Of a stretch of 64,000 bases of DNA, positions 38,011 through 49,874 are shown in pieces. The position numbers and the translations under genes are program-made. The stretch spans positions 2,481,501-2,545,500 of the forward strand of contig NC_059402.1 of assembly GCF_905220565.1 (NCBI RefSeq). Reading direction: 5' to 3'. The notes beneath the pieces are model-generated. The model was not told where the DNA came from, ran no database searches, and saw nothing but the letters and a program-made list of their open reading frames with translations. Numbering within the stretch: the first letter of the stretch is position 1; the number at the start of each line of letters is the position of its first letter. This DNA is from Melitaea cinxia (taxonomy: Eukaryota; Arthropoda; Insecta; Lepidoptera; Nymphalidae).

Positions 38011-39634
38011 AACGATTAAAAATTAAAAACCATGTTGTGATTTCTTCTTAACGATTAGTTTAAGTGCGTCGGTTTAGAGCGCCACCTCGTATTGGGGCGG
38101 GCGCGTTTATCGCATTTCTTTTTCTTATTTATTTTATAATATGAAAGAGATGACTGTTTACTTTGTAGAATAAATTATAAGAAAGCATTTAAACATTTTG
38201 TTTGTTTAATAAATTTCCAATGTTGATTCGATGAAAAGTGAAAATGTTATATAATAACTGACTTATCTTTTAATAATGAAATTTTCAAATATGTTACTTA
38301 TCCTTATCCCATTATTCTATCATATAAAAACGAGCTAACATACCATGTGTGAGAATAAGAAGTAAATTAATAGTAATTTTTTTATGAATATTAATTTGGA
38401 ATAATTCCTTTGAATAGAACAATAAAAATATTAATTTTCTCTGTAAATGTTTGAAGGAATAATAGTTCTAATTTTTCACTTTATATTGTCTTGTGGCTTT
38501 TTCATATGGGCTGCCCTAAATATTTACTTTATGTGAAAGGACACAAGTATTCTCAATACTATTTTTGTAAAATGAATACAAATCCTCCACTTATTTATGC
38601 TTCAATTATATTAAAGTAAATTACATTCAAAAATTTAAGGTGTGACAAATAAATTTCCCTTTCTTGAGATATCATATCACTCCTATATGTAATACTCTAT
38701 TAATACTAAAGATTAACGATGAATATATTATAGCCATAGATTTATAGAGCAAGAGCCCACGAAAAACTGACCTTCATTATTTTATCAAAACAAAGTTTTT
38801 CTATGAATGTCATGTCACATGCACAGAAAAACTTTCAGCTTTTATAAAATAACGAAGTCTAGCCGTCTTGGGCTATTATAATGAAAACTCTGTAATCATT
38901 TTATTTTTATTTTAATAATAGTATTCACTGGCATTTCATAAGACAAGACGTCTCAAGTGGGCCATTTAGTATGGGATTGTTCATAAAATACGTTCGTAGA
39001 TAAGGGGAGAGATGGGGTCTTTGCTTAGCGTGCCAAAAATGATGATAATGATATGGGATATTTTTTATATTTGTTTTTAAAATTAAAAAAAAAAACGAAT
39101 TATTAAGCTGTACACCTATTTTTAATCACGAAATCATAACGGAAAGGCCTAAATTTCATGACGTAACATAGCGTGATAAAGGTAGTGTCGATAATGGTAA
39201 AATTTTTACTATTCCAATGAAGTCTGTCAGGGAAAGGATATCAAATAAAATTATTTTGAAACTGCATAATTGCAATGTTTTTGACGTGACAGCGTTCAAT
39301 AAATCGATGAACGCTGGCTGCACACACGAAAAAGGATGACTCGTGTCCCGTTACGCTCATTGTCCCCTTATCTATCTTTCACTCGATTGGCCTATGCGTC
39401 CGAGGAGTTGTTTTGTTATGACGTTGTCACGTTAAACTATCGTCCGTAAACCAACTTTATCGATAAACGATGCATCGAATGTCGAAATATTGAGCTCCGC
39501 AAAATAAAAATAAAAAACATGGTAAATATCCCGTTTCAAAATAATTTCAATAATGAAAATAAGCATGTTAAATTAAAATAATATAAAATTAAAGTGTATT
39601 GTAATATAAGGCATATATATCATATAGGGTATGT
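38011..39634. other. Convergent intergenic spacer
   Basis: Between the CNOT3 3' region and the DDX47 stop. AT-rich; no ORF or repeat that I can name. AATAAA-type hexamers on the plus strand near 38167 and 38206 could serve CNOT3. Confidence 0.45.
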
Positions 39635-42600
39635 TCATCGCCGGCCGCGCCGCCCCTTGCGCGCCCCGCCCCCGAGGCGCCGCCGCACGCCCGCCGCCTC
39701 CTCCGTGTCGTCGTCCGACTCCGCCCCGCGCTTGCGCTTCGAACCCTTCTTTTCTTCTAGCTCCTTCATTTCCTGCAGGAATCGATGACGTGTGGCTCAT
39801 ACAATTTATTAACGCATTCAGCCTGTAACCTGAGTAAACACATGAGTTCACGCCATTTTTGGCGTGAACTTGTGGAGGCCATGTCCAGTAGTGGACTGCG
39901 AAAGGCTGCTCTGGTGGTGGTGCTGGTGGTGGTGGTGGTGGTGGTGGTGGTGGTGGTGGTGGTGGTGGTGGTGGTGGTGGTGGTGGTGGTGGTGGTGGTG
40001 GTCACCGGATGGGGTGGCCGGGTACTGAGACCCAGCCGTGAAAGAAGGGGAGCCCTTAGAACGAAGTCGGTTTAGAGGAAGCACTGTGCAGAGCGCTGAA
40101 TCGGGCTACGGGCGGTTCGCTACGTGCCTAAGCGTATGCGAGCCACGAAAACGCGGGAACCTCGCCTTCTATCGTCACTATGAGTAACGATCGCTATAAA
40201 GTATGATAACAACCGGGACCAGCGGCTTAAAGGCTCAAAGCACGGTGAGAAGACCCACAAGGACTGCACAAACACCCAAACCACGGCAAACTTCTGTATG
40301 GATAATACAAATGTTTGTCATGTGCGGGGATCGAACCTGAAACCGCCAGCGCAACAGCCACAAATCAGTGCTGTGAACGTTGCGCCAGCACGTCGTCATA
40401 TGTGTGTGTACACTCACGATTTTAGTGAGTCTCTGCGCCTCCGCGACGCGCTCCTGTAGCACCATGACCTCGCTCTCGTCCGCCTTGTATAGCGGCAACT
40501 GCTTGCCGATCAGCTGCTCGATGCGCTGGTACAGCTCCACGTCGTACTGGCAAATTAAAATAAGTAAGAAAATGAGAACATTGATGATGCTATAGCTGAA
40601 GTCAATTAAACGCATTATTTATACAAATATTTAAAATTGGAGTGTCTATTTGTAATATTAAAATAACCGCTTTTTACTAAATGGTAGATATACCAAATTT
40701 TTTTTTTTACAATCTTTGTCAATGTGTCTTTTTGTTCTGCTGTCTAAAACGACAGGACCGATTTTGATGGGACTTTAACGCTAAACCCTTAATGACCCCT
40801 ACGAGGAGGTGAATTATGTTTCGATGGACCGCAAACTTATAACATAATAACAAACGCTCAAAGCACAACATAAGATAAACATGGTACATACAAACATTTG
40901 TCATGTGTGGGGACCAAACCCACTAGCACATCACCCAATTAATGTTACCAGTTCACCAATGTATCCTCTAATAAAATCTAATGAAAGAAGAAATAAATAT
41001 AAAAAAACCTCGTCTATTGAAAGAAGTAGTAGTAGTACCTGTGTCACGAAGGTGATGGCCTGCCCAGCTCGACCAGCTCTAGCCGTGCGTCCCACTCTAT
41101 GGATGTAGTCTTTGCTGTGCAGTGGGATGTCCAGGTTCACCACCACGTCCACGTGAGGGATGTCCAGACCCCTTTACGTACAAAATTATTTGTTACTTTT
41201 GTTACATAGGTAATAAGAGTACTTATATTAAAACTAATTAGATATTGTTTAAAATTTAAATCTGGCAAAAACCAAGTTTGTTCTTATGGTAGGGGAACTC
41301 TACCGGGAATTTTGGGAGTGACACGAGTGCGTGAAAATAACATCATGGGGGTAGTCTTCCACCTTGCGAAGTACTCCAACCATAATTGAGCTCTTTATAT
41401 AGTGTAGAAAGTCTGGGGCAGCCAATAAGAAAAACTCGAGCGTATCAGATTGATCAGATCTTGATGTTCTCGTCGTAAGGACCTAAAAATGATGTGGAGG
41501 AAATTGCTTAATCTGACGCGTTGTTTTTTATCGCTATTCATTTTTCTGTCACCAAACTCATCAGTTTTACCCATAGACACCACACTGGGCAAGAGGATTG
41601 GTAATTTACGTTAGACTACTGGTGTAGGTTGGATGAGGATTGCGAAAAACCAGGATGTCTGGCGAGAGCTTGGGGAGGCCTATGTCCAGCAGTGGACTGC
41701 AATAGGCTGAACTGACTGACTGACCTACCTCAATATCAATAGCGATATCTATAGAATAATGTATACCTAGAGGCGACGTCGGTGCAGATGAGCACAGAGC
41801 GGCTCCGGCTCTTGAACTTGTTGAGCGCGGCGAGGCGCTTGTGCTGCGACATCTGTCCGTGTAACGGCACGGCGGCGACGCCCAGGGCTCGCAGCAGCAG
41901 TGCGGCCCGCAGGGCGCCCGCACACGTCGCCACGAACACGATCATGGACTTGCCCGCCATCTCGTTCAGTATGTGAACCAGATATACATCCTGGAATGAA
42001 GTGTCAACTCGTTAGCATTAACGTAGATATAAACTGTCGAACATTTATAACAAAGGTTGTTATTTTTAATTTAGAAATATAAATATTCAAATTATATAAA
42101 AAAAAAAACGAACTGAACAAGCGAACTCCTCTCTCCTCTACGCCTTATTTTATTTTTCCTGAATATACCGATTTTTGTAAATTTTTAAAAGATTAAAATA
42201 ATAACTAGCTGTGCCCCATTAGTTTAAGAAAAAAAAAAAAACACTAAAATATTTTTGTACCTTTACTTGAAATTGCCTTGTTGATGAATTGTTTTTCATT
42301 CATAAGATTTCATATAGGTATATGGCTGTATCTGGTACTAATGCACTAAAATCACGTTTTAATGGATTATTTTAAAATTAACTTGATAACCATAAGAAAG
42401 GTAATGGGTTAACCTTAAGAGATAGATATAAGTGATTATAGATTTTATTACAACTTTTAATAGCTATCAATTCCGTCATACATAATTTTTAAGTAGGTAT
42501 AACCGTTTACGCAGCATACGCAATGGAAGCTCTCAAAAAACACTATTTTTTTCATACCTACTGGTTGTAGCGTGATATCATATAGCCTATAGTCTTAGTC

Positions 42601-45028
42601 GGTAAATGGACTATTCAACGCGAAAATAAATTTTCAATTTGAACCAGCAGATCCTGAAATTAGTGCATTTAAACAAACGAACTCTTTAGTTTTATAATAT
42701 TAGTATAGATAAGTAACAATTTTTACTGACCTTATATTTAACAGGTATAAAGATATAGTACTGCTGTAGTTTCTCCACAGTTTGGTATTTAGTTGACACC
42801 TCCACTTTGACGGGATCTTGTAGGGATGCTCTCTGTAGTTTCTGCACTTTCTTTGTCATTGTAGCAGAGAAGAGGTATGTGCGACGCTCGCGTGGAATTA
42901 CGCGCAGTATTTTATCTACTTCAACTTCAAAATCCATGTTTAAAATTCTGTCAGCTTCATCCATAACCTGTTTAACAAAAGAAGATAACTTGGCTATATG
43001 TACATAACCGGCCTCTAATTCATGGGAGGTTGAATTTTTGTTATTTCTGACTCTACCTTAACTCCGGTGTTGCGGGAAGTGCACTCATGCTCCGTTCCAC
43101 GACTTTCACGCGTTATTTTCGAACAAATTTACGTAAAAAGGATCTCTACTGCAAGATCAACATACGATACGAATTGACCTTTAACGACTGACAAATAGAC
43201 ACTTTTAAACAAAATAACGCGTCAGACATAATATTCTAATAAAATTAGTAAGATTGCGTGCTAGAAAATAGGAATAGAAATTCGAAAAATATCTAAAAGC
43301 GAATCAGAGCACCCCACTGACCACGTGGTCTTTGTCAGCCCTACTCCAAGAGTGTTTTTTTTTAAGCCGGAGGTGCGGAGGGAGGGCAGCCCTCGCACGC
43401 AAGGGCGGAAGGGCTGCGCTTCCCGCAGCACCGGACCCAAGCATTATTCTAACCTCAAACGTGGTAGGTTAATTTTTTCCAATTTAAAAATTTAACCTCA
43501 AAACTTTAACCACAATATCTCCATAACCATTACACAATAATAGTTGTCTGAGAGGGTAAAAAAGAGGCCAATTTTGTACATAATTACCGATAAATTAATA
43601 TCTTAGACATTTTTGAACTAAAAGTCCTTTATGCACACAATTACATTTAAAATTGTTCCAACTGAACACATTTATTTGTTCATTTCAACAAATGTTTGGC
43701 AATTATAACAATGGAATGGCATCTTGTTAAAAAAATCATACTGCAAGATCTGGTAATTTTTAGTAAAATGTGAAAGCATATTATTTATAAAATAATCCCA
43801 TAAAACTCCTACAATTTGTTTTCTAAATTTATCATATGTTTATACACAGACATTGACTGATTATTTTATTATTAACAATATGATTTAATTGTGCATTAAA
43901 GCCATCCTCTATATTAGTGCAAAGCTGACCGTGTCTCTTACAAGAGTACTGAAATATCAAAAAATCAAAACTACCACTACACACAAATACAATAAATATA
44001 CAGCACATATGTATAAATCATAAGACCAGTTAATAAATCATTATACTTACAAGATATTTTAAAGCTTTTAAATTGAATCCCTTAGTATTTTCCAGATGGT
44101 CTACCAGTCTGCCAGGTGTGGCTATGATAATATGTGGTTTCTTTGACAGCATTAAAGCTTGTGCGACCATGTCCATACCTCCCACTATCACAGCACATTT
44201 TACACCTATACTTGCTCCTATCGAAGAGTAGACAATTTTGGAAATTAATAATTGTCCTTTTTATTATCTTTTTGAAGATTTTATGTTATAGAATAATTGA
44301 AATATAAGAGATACACTGAACATAATTATTAAAAATGCACAAGATGAATTGAAAAATTTAAAAACTTTAAACAGATTGAAACTGAGTCGCTCAATAAGCA
44401 AAATTACATTACTAATTTATCAAAATAAAATTTAGTAACAAAATAAGTTTAACAAATTACCTAAAGCCTCAAATTGTTCGGAAATCTGGAATGCCAATTC
44501 ACGAGTGGGTGTCAATATAAGTGCAAAGTATCTCTGTGGGTTCTCCAGTAGGGCCTGAAGGATAGGCAAAGCAAAAGCTCCGGTCTTGCCTGACCCTGTT
44601 TCAGCTAATCCAATTATATCTTTCCCTTGCAATGCTACTGGAATGGCTTCTTTTTGAATTTTTGACGGGTTTTTCCATTTTAGCTCTGAACACGCTTCGC
44701 ATAACACATCGACAACACCCTAAATGAGAAAAAAAAACACATTTAACATAGCTTCTAAAAGCATAGTTATAAAATTAATGACGAATACTACTTTAAACAT
44801 TATACTAGTAATATATTTTACATAAATCCTTAGTATTATGAATGTTTTTTTGTTTATAACCTCACATGACACTTCGTGTTATTTATTTTAACTTACTAAA
44901 TCTTTAAACGTGACCGTTTCTTCTTCTTTCTCGTTTTGTTCCTCAACTTGATTTTCTACTTCTTCTTCTACTACTTCTTCTTTAGAGCTTACACTCGCAT
45001 TATCACTGCTATCACTATCTGCCGTCAT
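39635..45028 (-). CDS. DDX47: DEAD-box ATP-dependent RNA helicase DDX47 (yeast Rrp3 orthologue), 8 exons
   Basis: Nucleolar RNA helicase needed for 18S pre-rRNA processing. Exons in transcript order: 45028-44897, 44719-44461, 44217-44051, 42967-42731, 41990-41767, 41171-41039, 40546-40418, 39772-39635. They total 1419 nt, 472 residues, close to human DDX47 (455). The first 40 residues are acidic (EEVVEEEVE). The Q-motif region begins at about residue 41 (FKDLGVVDVLCEAC). Motif I AETGSGKT is at 83-90, followed by PTRELA and TPGR. The Walker B DEAD box (VMDEAD) is at 187-192, then LFSATMT. The C-terminal RecA domain has TDVASRGLDIP and HRVGRTARAG. The tail is a Lys/Arg-rich nucleolar-type extension (KRKRGAESDDD, then RKGRRGRR). 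All helicase motifs are intact. The last exon is GC-rich. Divergent from PHF5A, convergent with CNOT3. I did not find a clear poly(A) signal downstream. Confidence 0.95.
39833..40002 (+). repeat. RTE-dependent element end with a (TGG)n tail
   Basis: GAGTTCACGCCATTTTTGGC, GAGGCCATGTCCAGTAGTGG, then about 95 bp of nearly pure TGG from 39908. The tract yields poly-His, poly-Thr and poly-Val frames that are not genes. DDX47 intron 7. Confidence 0.7.
40185..40402 (-). mobile_element. tRNA-derived SINE, RTE-like family, truncated
   Basis: Same family as 63092: reverse-strand GCTGGCGCAACGTTCACAGC head, GGTTCGATCCCCGCACATG and body GCCGCTGGTCCCGGTTGTTA. It sits next to DDX47 exon 7 in intron 7, ending about 15 bp from the exon's donor (40418). 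Confidence 0.65.
41605..41720 (+). repeat. RTE LINE 3' end with (ACTG)n tail
   Basis: GGTTGGATGAGGATTGCG, GAGAGCTTGGGGAGGCCTAT, GTCCAGCAGTGGACTGCAAT and a tail of CTGA repeats; this is the last ~100 bp of the LINE. DDX47 intron 5. Confidence 0.65.
42205..42711 (-). mobile_element. Helitron-like element, family 2
   Basis: Read on the minus strand it begins ATCTATACTAATATTATAAA and ends GGGGCACAGCTAGTT, a CTAG end followed by T. Shared interior words such as GGTAAATGGACTATTCA and TATAGCCTATAG link it to copies at 18288, 32199 and 36130. It spans the DDX47 intron 4 segment just upstream of exon 4's donor side (exon ends at 42731). Confidence 0.6.
43025..43460 (-). repeat. Repeat X, intact copy in DDX47 intron 3
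   Basis: About 430 bp homologous to the flanks of the LINE at 59868. Near its two ends are CTCCGGTGTTGCGGGAAG (about 43062) and the inverse CTTCCCGCAGCACCGGA (about 43420), suggesting terminal inverted repeats. It lacks any ORF of note, so it is probably a non-autonomous DNA element. Confidence 0.65.
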
Positions 45029-45896
45029 GGTTTTGCAGAATTTTAAAGAATTTTTATAAAAACACATTACACAACCATGCTCGATGCTATTAATGACAAT
45101 ATTGATGACATCAAGATGACATTTGTAGTTGTCAGTTTCTTCAACTAGTAATTGCTGCCAACCAAACGTAGTGAACGCCGTTACCATACATTATACACTT
45201 GTATAGATACTGCATTGAGATGAGAACAAGAAGCTTAAACAGTAAACAGGTGAGAAATACCATTACAACAAAAAATTAAAGAATCCACAATTTACTTCCT
45301 TTGTTTTAATTATCAAAAAATTCAAATAGGTAATGATTATAAGTTTAACTTAATAAGTATCATAATATGCTAAAGAAATTAATGTTTTGATTTTATAATG
45401 TAGTTAGTAACTTATTCAAAAATGTAAAACTTATCTATTATTTCCGATATAAATTCATTTGTGAAATACAACTTGTCAAAAAGGCAAATTATATATTTTA
45501 TTCTTTAATAGAAGCATAGCAAATTAATGTGAGTTTGCTGTGTAAAGTATAATACAACAAAAGTCAAAAAAATCAGCAAAATATTTTAAAATGAAAGAAG
45601 TTGTTAAATCATTAACAAAAAAAAAAGAATTTGAAAAATCTCTAAAGTTGTCAACTTTACAATATACCTACTGTATATTTATATCTGTTGTCGATTAGTC
45701 TGTAACAAGGAACTTATATTGGGTATAACTTCCTTGGTCTGTAAGTACATGTCCATAGATTATACACTTATATACTGGTATACATGTCAATCATTTAATT
45801 TGGCGTTTTTGAGGTTAAGCAATTGATGTTGTTTATTGAGATTAGTTTTCTACGAAGTAATAAGTTAACATAAATTAACAAACATTTCAATTAAAC
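45029..45896. promoter_or_regulatory. Bidirectional promoter region between DDX47 and PHF5A
   Basis: These 868 bases separate the two divergently oriented start codons, so both promoters and 5' UTRs must lie here. The region is AT-rich and has no CpG-rich core or obvious TATA element. An ORF running into DDX47 from 45187 is upstream, in frame and without stops to its M at 45187, but conservation with human DDX47 supports M at 45028 (MTADSDSS). Positions 45489-45553 match a stretch at 32763-32830 and are a repeat. Confidence 0.6.
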
Positions 45897-46792
45897 ATGG
45901 CCAAGCATCATCCTGATCTTATTTTCTGCAGAAAACAACCCGGTGTCGGTAAGTTTTAAGCAAATAAATGTTAACTACATCCAACGCTCCCAATTTCTTA
46001 AAACTGAAAATTTTGTTAACAGCTATCGGTCGTTTGTGTGAAAAGTGTGACGGAAAATGTGTAATTTGCGATTCATACGTACGTCCCTGCACCTTGGTGC
46101 GTATTTGTGACGAATGCAACTACGGTTCATATCAAGGAAGATGCGTTATATGTGGAGGACCCGGCGTCTCAGATGCTTACTATTGTAAAGAGTGTACAGT
46201 ACAGGAGAAAGACGTAAGTATTACAATTATTATAAATTTTAATAAGAGATTGAGGAAATTAAGTTTGGAAGCTAATAATGATATTTAAATATTTTTGTTT
46301 TGGTTGTAAATTCAATAATATAAAAAGAGAATTTAGAAAAATTCTCTTTTTATAATTTCTGGTTTGTCTAAAAACAAGTTCTCATTAGGCAGCAAATTTC
46401 ATATGTAACCAAATTTTTAAAGTTATTAGTGATTGTTATTTTAAATAACTTACTATAAAATTGTAAGTAAAATCTTTTGGAGTTTAAGGAAATCTTTTCA
46501 TTTAGAGCTCTTAATATGAATATCTCCAGACCTATAGGTAGACCTAAACACGTCCTGGGCAAATCTGGACATCTAGTAACACAACAAATCTCCAACAACT
46601 AGGATGCCTAAAAGAGACCTACATGTATAATATACAAAAATATATTATAATTTTATTGATTAGGAAAAAAAATTTAAATTATTTTATTTATTTATTTTAC
46701 AGAGGGATGGATGTCCAAAGATTGTTAACTTGGGCAGCTCAAAGACTGATCTGTTCTACGAAAGAAAGAAATATGGTTTTAGACGGCACTAG
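45897..46792 (+). CDS. PHF5A: PHD finger-like domain protein 5A (SF3b14b, yeast Rds3), 3 exons
   Basis: Small zinc-binding subunit of the SF3b complex of U2 snRNP, helping branch-point adenosine recognition during splicing. Exons 45897-45948, 46023-46213 and 46703-46792 total 333 nt, exactly 110 residues as in other animals. The start MAKHHPDLIFCRKQ is the canonical N-terminus. Cysteine pairs follow throughout (LCEKC, GKCVIC, ICDEC, GRCVIC, YYCKEC), as expected for its three zinc sites in a knotted fold. The C-terminus reads DLFYERKKYGFRRH where human ends KYGFKKR, the only visible non-conservative difference besides scattered single residues such as A to P near residue 16. Introns are short (74 and 489 bp); the second holds a perfect hairpin. 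Its promoter region is shared with DDX47. Confidence 0.97.
46320..46353. repeat. Perfect 15-bp hairpin in PHF5A intron 2
   Basis: ATAAAAAGAGAATTT, loop AGAA, AAATTCTCTTTTTAT. About 106 bases after the exon 2 donor. Confidence 0.8.
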
Positions 46793-46995
46793 CAGTAACA
46801 TTATTTTTAAATTATTCTTAAATATTATATAATAATTACTTTTCACCTAAAATATTAATAAGTAATTTGTTTGGGCAAGTTAGATGTGATAAAGTTTGTG
46901 AATGAAAATGATTTCATAAGTACATTTACTTGTCAGAAAATGTTTGAATGCAGAAAGATTTCATTTTTTATCTTCATAACCAAAAATATTAAGTA

Positions 46996-47591
46996 CAGTA
47001 AAGTCCGTTTGTAATGACATCGCAAGGGATTGACAAACAAGTCATAATAAGCGGACGTCATACAAAGCGTTTTGTGAAATGAAAAACCTTTTTTATGTAA
47101 ATATGAATGTACTTAAGTAGTTTAACACATAAACATAGTAATTACATATGTATACATACATATTAAATCAAAATCAAAATTGCACGTAATCAGCACATTA
47201 TAACACATACAAGTGTATTTTTATTATAAGTAATCTGTAATTTTTGTTTGCTTTTGTTTTTTCATTTTATTGTATAAACAATCTCTAATGCTATTGTGTA
47301 TAGAAGACATAGCTATGGCCAAATTATCATTTTCAATATTGCTGTGAACAAATCGGGATAATAATTCTGCAGCTTTTAATGCCTCTTTTGCGGTAGGAAT
47401 CATGTCGGTCATTATAACCGGACATAATTTATTAAAAATGGGTCATAATAAGCGACATGTCACTGTAAGGGAAGTCATTATATCCGACTATTTATAAAGA
47501 ATTTCATATGAAAACCAAACTTCGTAGTATAGTTACGTCATAATAACCGGTTGGTCAATATAGGCGGAGTCATAATAAACGAATTCTACTG
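46996..47591 (-). mobile_element. Tigger/pogo-like DNA transposon relic
   Basis: Ends are inverted: CAGTAAAGTCCGTTT at the left and CAGTAGAATTCGTTT read inward from the right, both directly flanked by TA, the usual pogo/Tc1-mariner target duplication. Between them, on the minus strand (47412-47224), is a 62-codon frame ending KKQKQTKITDYL. It resembles the C-terminal tail of Tigger/jerky-type transposases, which often end in a KQTxITDFF-like motif. The DDE catalytic core is missing, so the element is an internally deleted, inactive copy. The unit TCATAATAA with CG recurs several times inside each end. It sits 200 bp downstream of PHF5A. Confidence 0.7.
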
Positions 47592-48344
47592 TACTCAATA
47601 TGTTTCCGAGAGATAGTAACTTTCATATTATTCCGAATTCGAAATTTTGATTGGGTGCTAATATGCCTCTAAAAATTTACATTGTTTTCTAAATTGATAA
47701 GTCAGCCACGAATAACGAGCGTCTGAATGATACTATCTTAGCCACTAGCTATCTTCTATGTAAGCTCTAAATACAACTCAGCTTGGTGGTTTTTTTTAGC
47801 ATCTAAATTTGTAACATGCATTCAAGCAATAAACTCCTAAAATATTAATTTATGACATCGTTTAAAATGTAACACATCCCACATTAATTTATCGCTAAAA
47901 TTGCCATCACATAGTAAATTATTATTCGCAAAGTTTTTGACATTAACTTCGTAGGACAGCTTCTTTTTTCAAAGAGTTCATCTAAGAAGTTTCTTAAGTA
48001 AACTCATTTTATAAATTTAATTTTATGCACTAAATGTTGACCAAGTAAAAAATAAAAAATAATTTTGCGATTTGACTGTCAAAGTTACCCTTGTCAATCA
48101 AAGTTACCCCAAGTGACCGTAGTAATTGTATATAAAATAGTTTATATCGGCTTGATCTGTGTCTAAAGAAATATTTGTCCGGTAATTTCATGCCTGACAT
48201 CTGCGATTCAAGCTGTGCTTAGTGCAGATGCCGTTAGAAATAATTACATTGTATAGTTTTCATGGCAATAAAGATTATTATTATTATTATTATTAATTAT
48301 GGCCACTTAATACTTTGAAAATTCAATTTGTGTATTGAAATATT

Positions 48345-48618
48345 GTTCCGTGTCGTCTCCGGTGCTTCGGAAGGTGTAGCCCTTCGCCCTTGCGTTTTGT
48401 TACAGCGGGCGGGGGCTGCCCTCCCTCCGCACCTACGGTTTCTAAAGAACACTCTAGGGGTAGGGCAAACAAGACTTCTTAAGGTGATTCCGTTCCGTGA
48501 CCATTTTGAGGCCTAAGTCAATATCCGTTAGATTCCACCCAAATAAAAAAAAATTAACGTCGGTTGTTTTTTAACGCAAGAGCGAAGGGCTTCCGTAGCG
48601 CCGGAGATGTGACGGAAC
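48345..48618. mobile_element. Short DNA element with ~50-bp terminal inverted repeats
   Basis: The left end runs GTTCCGTGTCGTCTCCGG, then CTTCGGAAG, CCCTTCGCCCTTGCGTT. The right end, read in reverse, gives CGTTCCGTCACATCTCCGG, CTACGGAAG, CCCTTCGCTCTTGCGTT. The interior shares AACACTCTAGGGGTAGGGC and GGGCTGCCCTCCCTCCGCAC with repeat X, so the two are related families. No transposase is present. Confidence 0.7.
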
Positions 48619-49839
48619 GAAATTATGCCGATAAACGGTCTAATTTTGAACTTAGTTCAATGGAATTTCTTTTTTTTCCAAAATGGTGCATTAACTTGTA
48701 TCGTGAGTTGTACGGGGGAGTGTGGTGGACATGATACTGTCTATGGAAGCTTAAAAATATATTTTTTGAGGACCTTGTGTTGAAGCTGTAAAACGTAAAA
48801 TGGTGATACGTGGCTGAGTTAGTGAATTAGATGGCAAATAAAAATAAGAAGGACAAGTAAAAATAATTGTTAATCTTTACTTGACGCTTTCTATAGAATA
48901 TTTAGTTGGCGCTGTAAAAAAGATGAGTTAGTTTATTAGAGGCTATCTCGTTTTCCCGTTGCTTAGTTATAAAATGTGAAGTTAGATCATGTGGCCAATG
49001 AAGAAATCTGTGGCTAGACTTATTATTTTCCATTTTTATTTGCTCATTCTAATGGCTTCCAATGCAACCAAAGTACCCCAGAGAGTTTCGCCAATGCTAC
49101 GTGGCACAGACAAAACAAGAAAAATATTTTGACTTGTTTTCTCCGAAGGGTCTGTAAGTGTTTTTTTAAATTATTAAAATTTTTGTCTGTTGATTAGACA
49201 CAACTGCAAAGATGATGAATGGTTTAAAGATTGACACATCATAGGACTTTTTATGGGGAAAATCTAAATTGTACATAATTATATGTATATTTAAAGAATG
49301 TTGTGTATATGAAATTTTATAAAATTAAAAATGCACCTACCAATTTTAGATACGGTTACAGAACTCCATGAAGTTCCTAGTTTAGTTCTTTGCAAACAAT
49401 GTTATAACCTAAATGTGTAATGTCTAAATAAAAATGCCACGTAAATTTAAAATATATTTTTAATTCTATAATATTTATATAGCAAGCAAATATCTACCAC
49501 ATTGTATTGTCAACACTTATACACTACACTAAAAATAATTTATTTTTTATTCTCTGTTCATTAAAAAGATTGCTAAGCTTTTAATTTTTTTTCTACAAAA
49601 GTCTAATATCTCCTTTTTTACGCAAAGGGACCATTTTTTAAACTGCTTTCACTGATAAGGCTGTCCGCCGAGCTGGCTGTGTTGGTCCAAATGTTTGCAT
49701 CGCTCGTTCCAACATCAGAATATGTTGGCCTCGCTGGTATTATTGGAGATCGAGTACAAACACTGGAAAAGTTAAGAAATAATTATTATGTAACTTTGTT
49801 ACAAGATGGTTTTATAATTTTACTTATTAAAAAAATACA

Positions 49840-49874
49840 ATCGAATTTAGAAGCTCCTTATTTTGAAGTCGGTT
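49840..49874 (+). repeat. Repeat A terminal remnant
   Basis: ATACAATCGAATTTAGAAGC followed by TTTTGAAGTCGGTTA is a decayed right end of repeat A; it makes up the end of a meaningless 69-codon frame. Confidence 0.4.

Noticed and set aside
39766..40084. Long frames giving poly-His, poly-Thr and poly-Val proteins
   Set aside because: They are translations of a (TGG)n microsatellite in a DDX47 intron, open in several frames and both strands.
44888..45187. DDX47 start at the upstream in-frame ATG (45187)
   Set aside because: The extra 53 residues resemble nothing in DDX47 proteins, while the M at 45028 begins the usual short acidic N-terminus.
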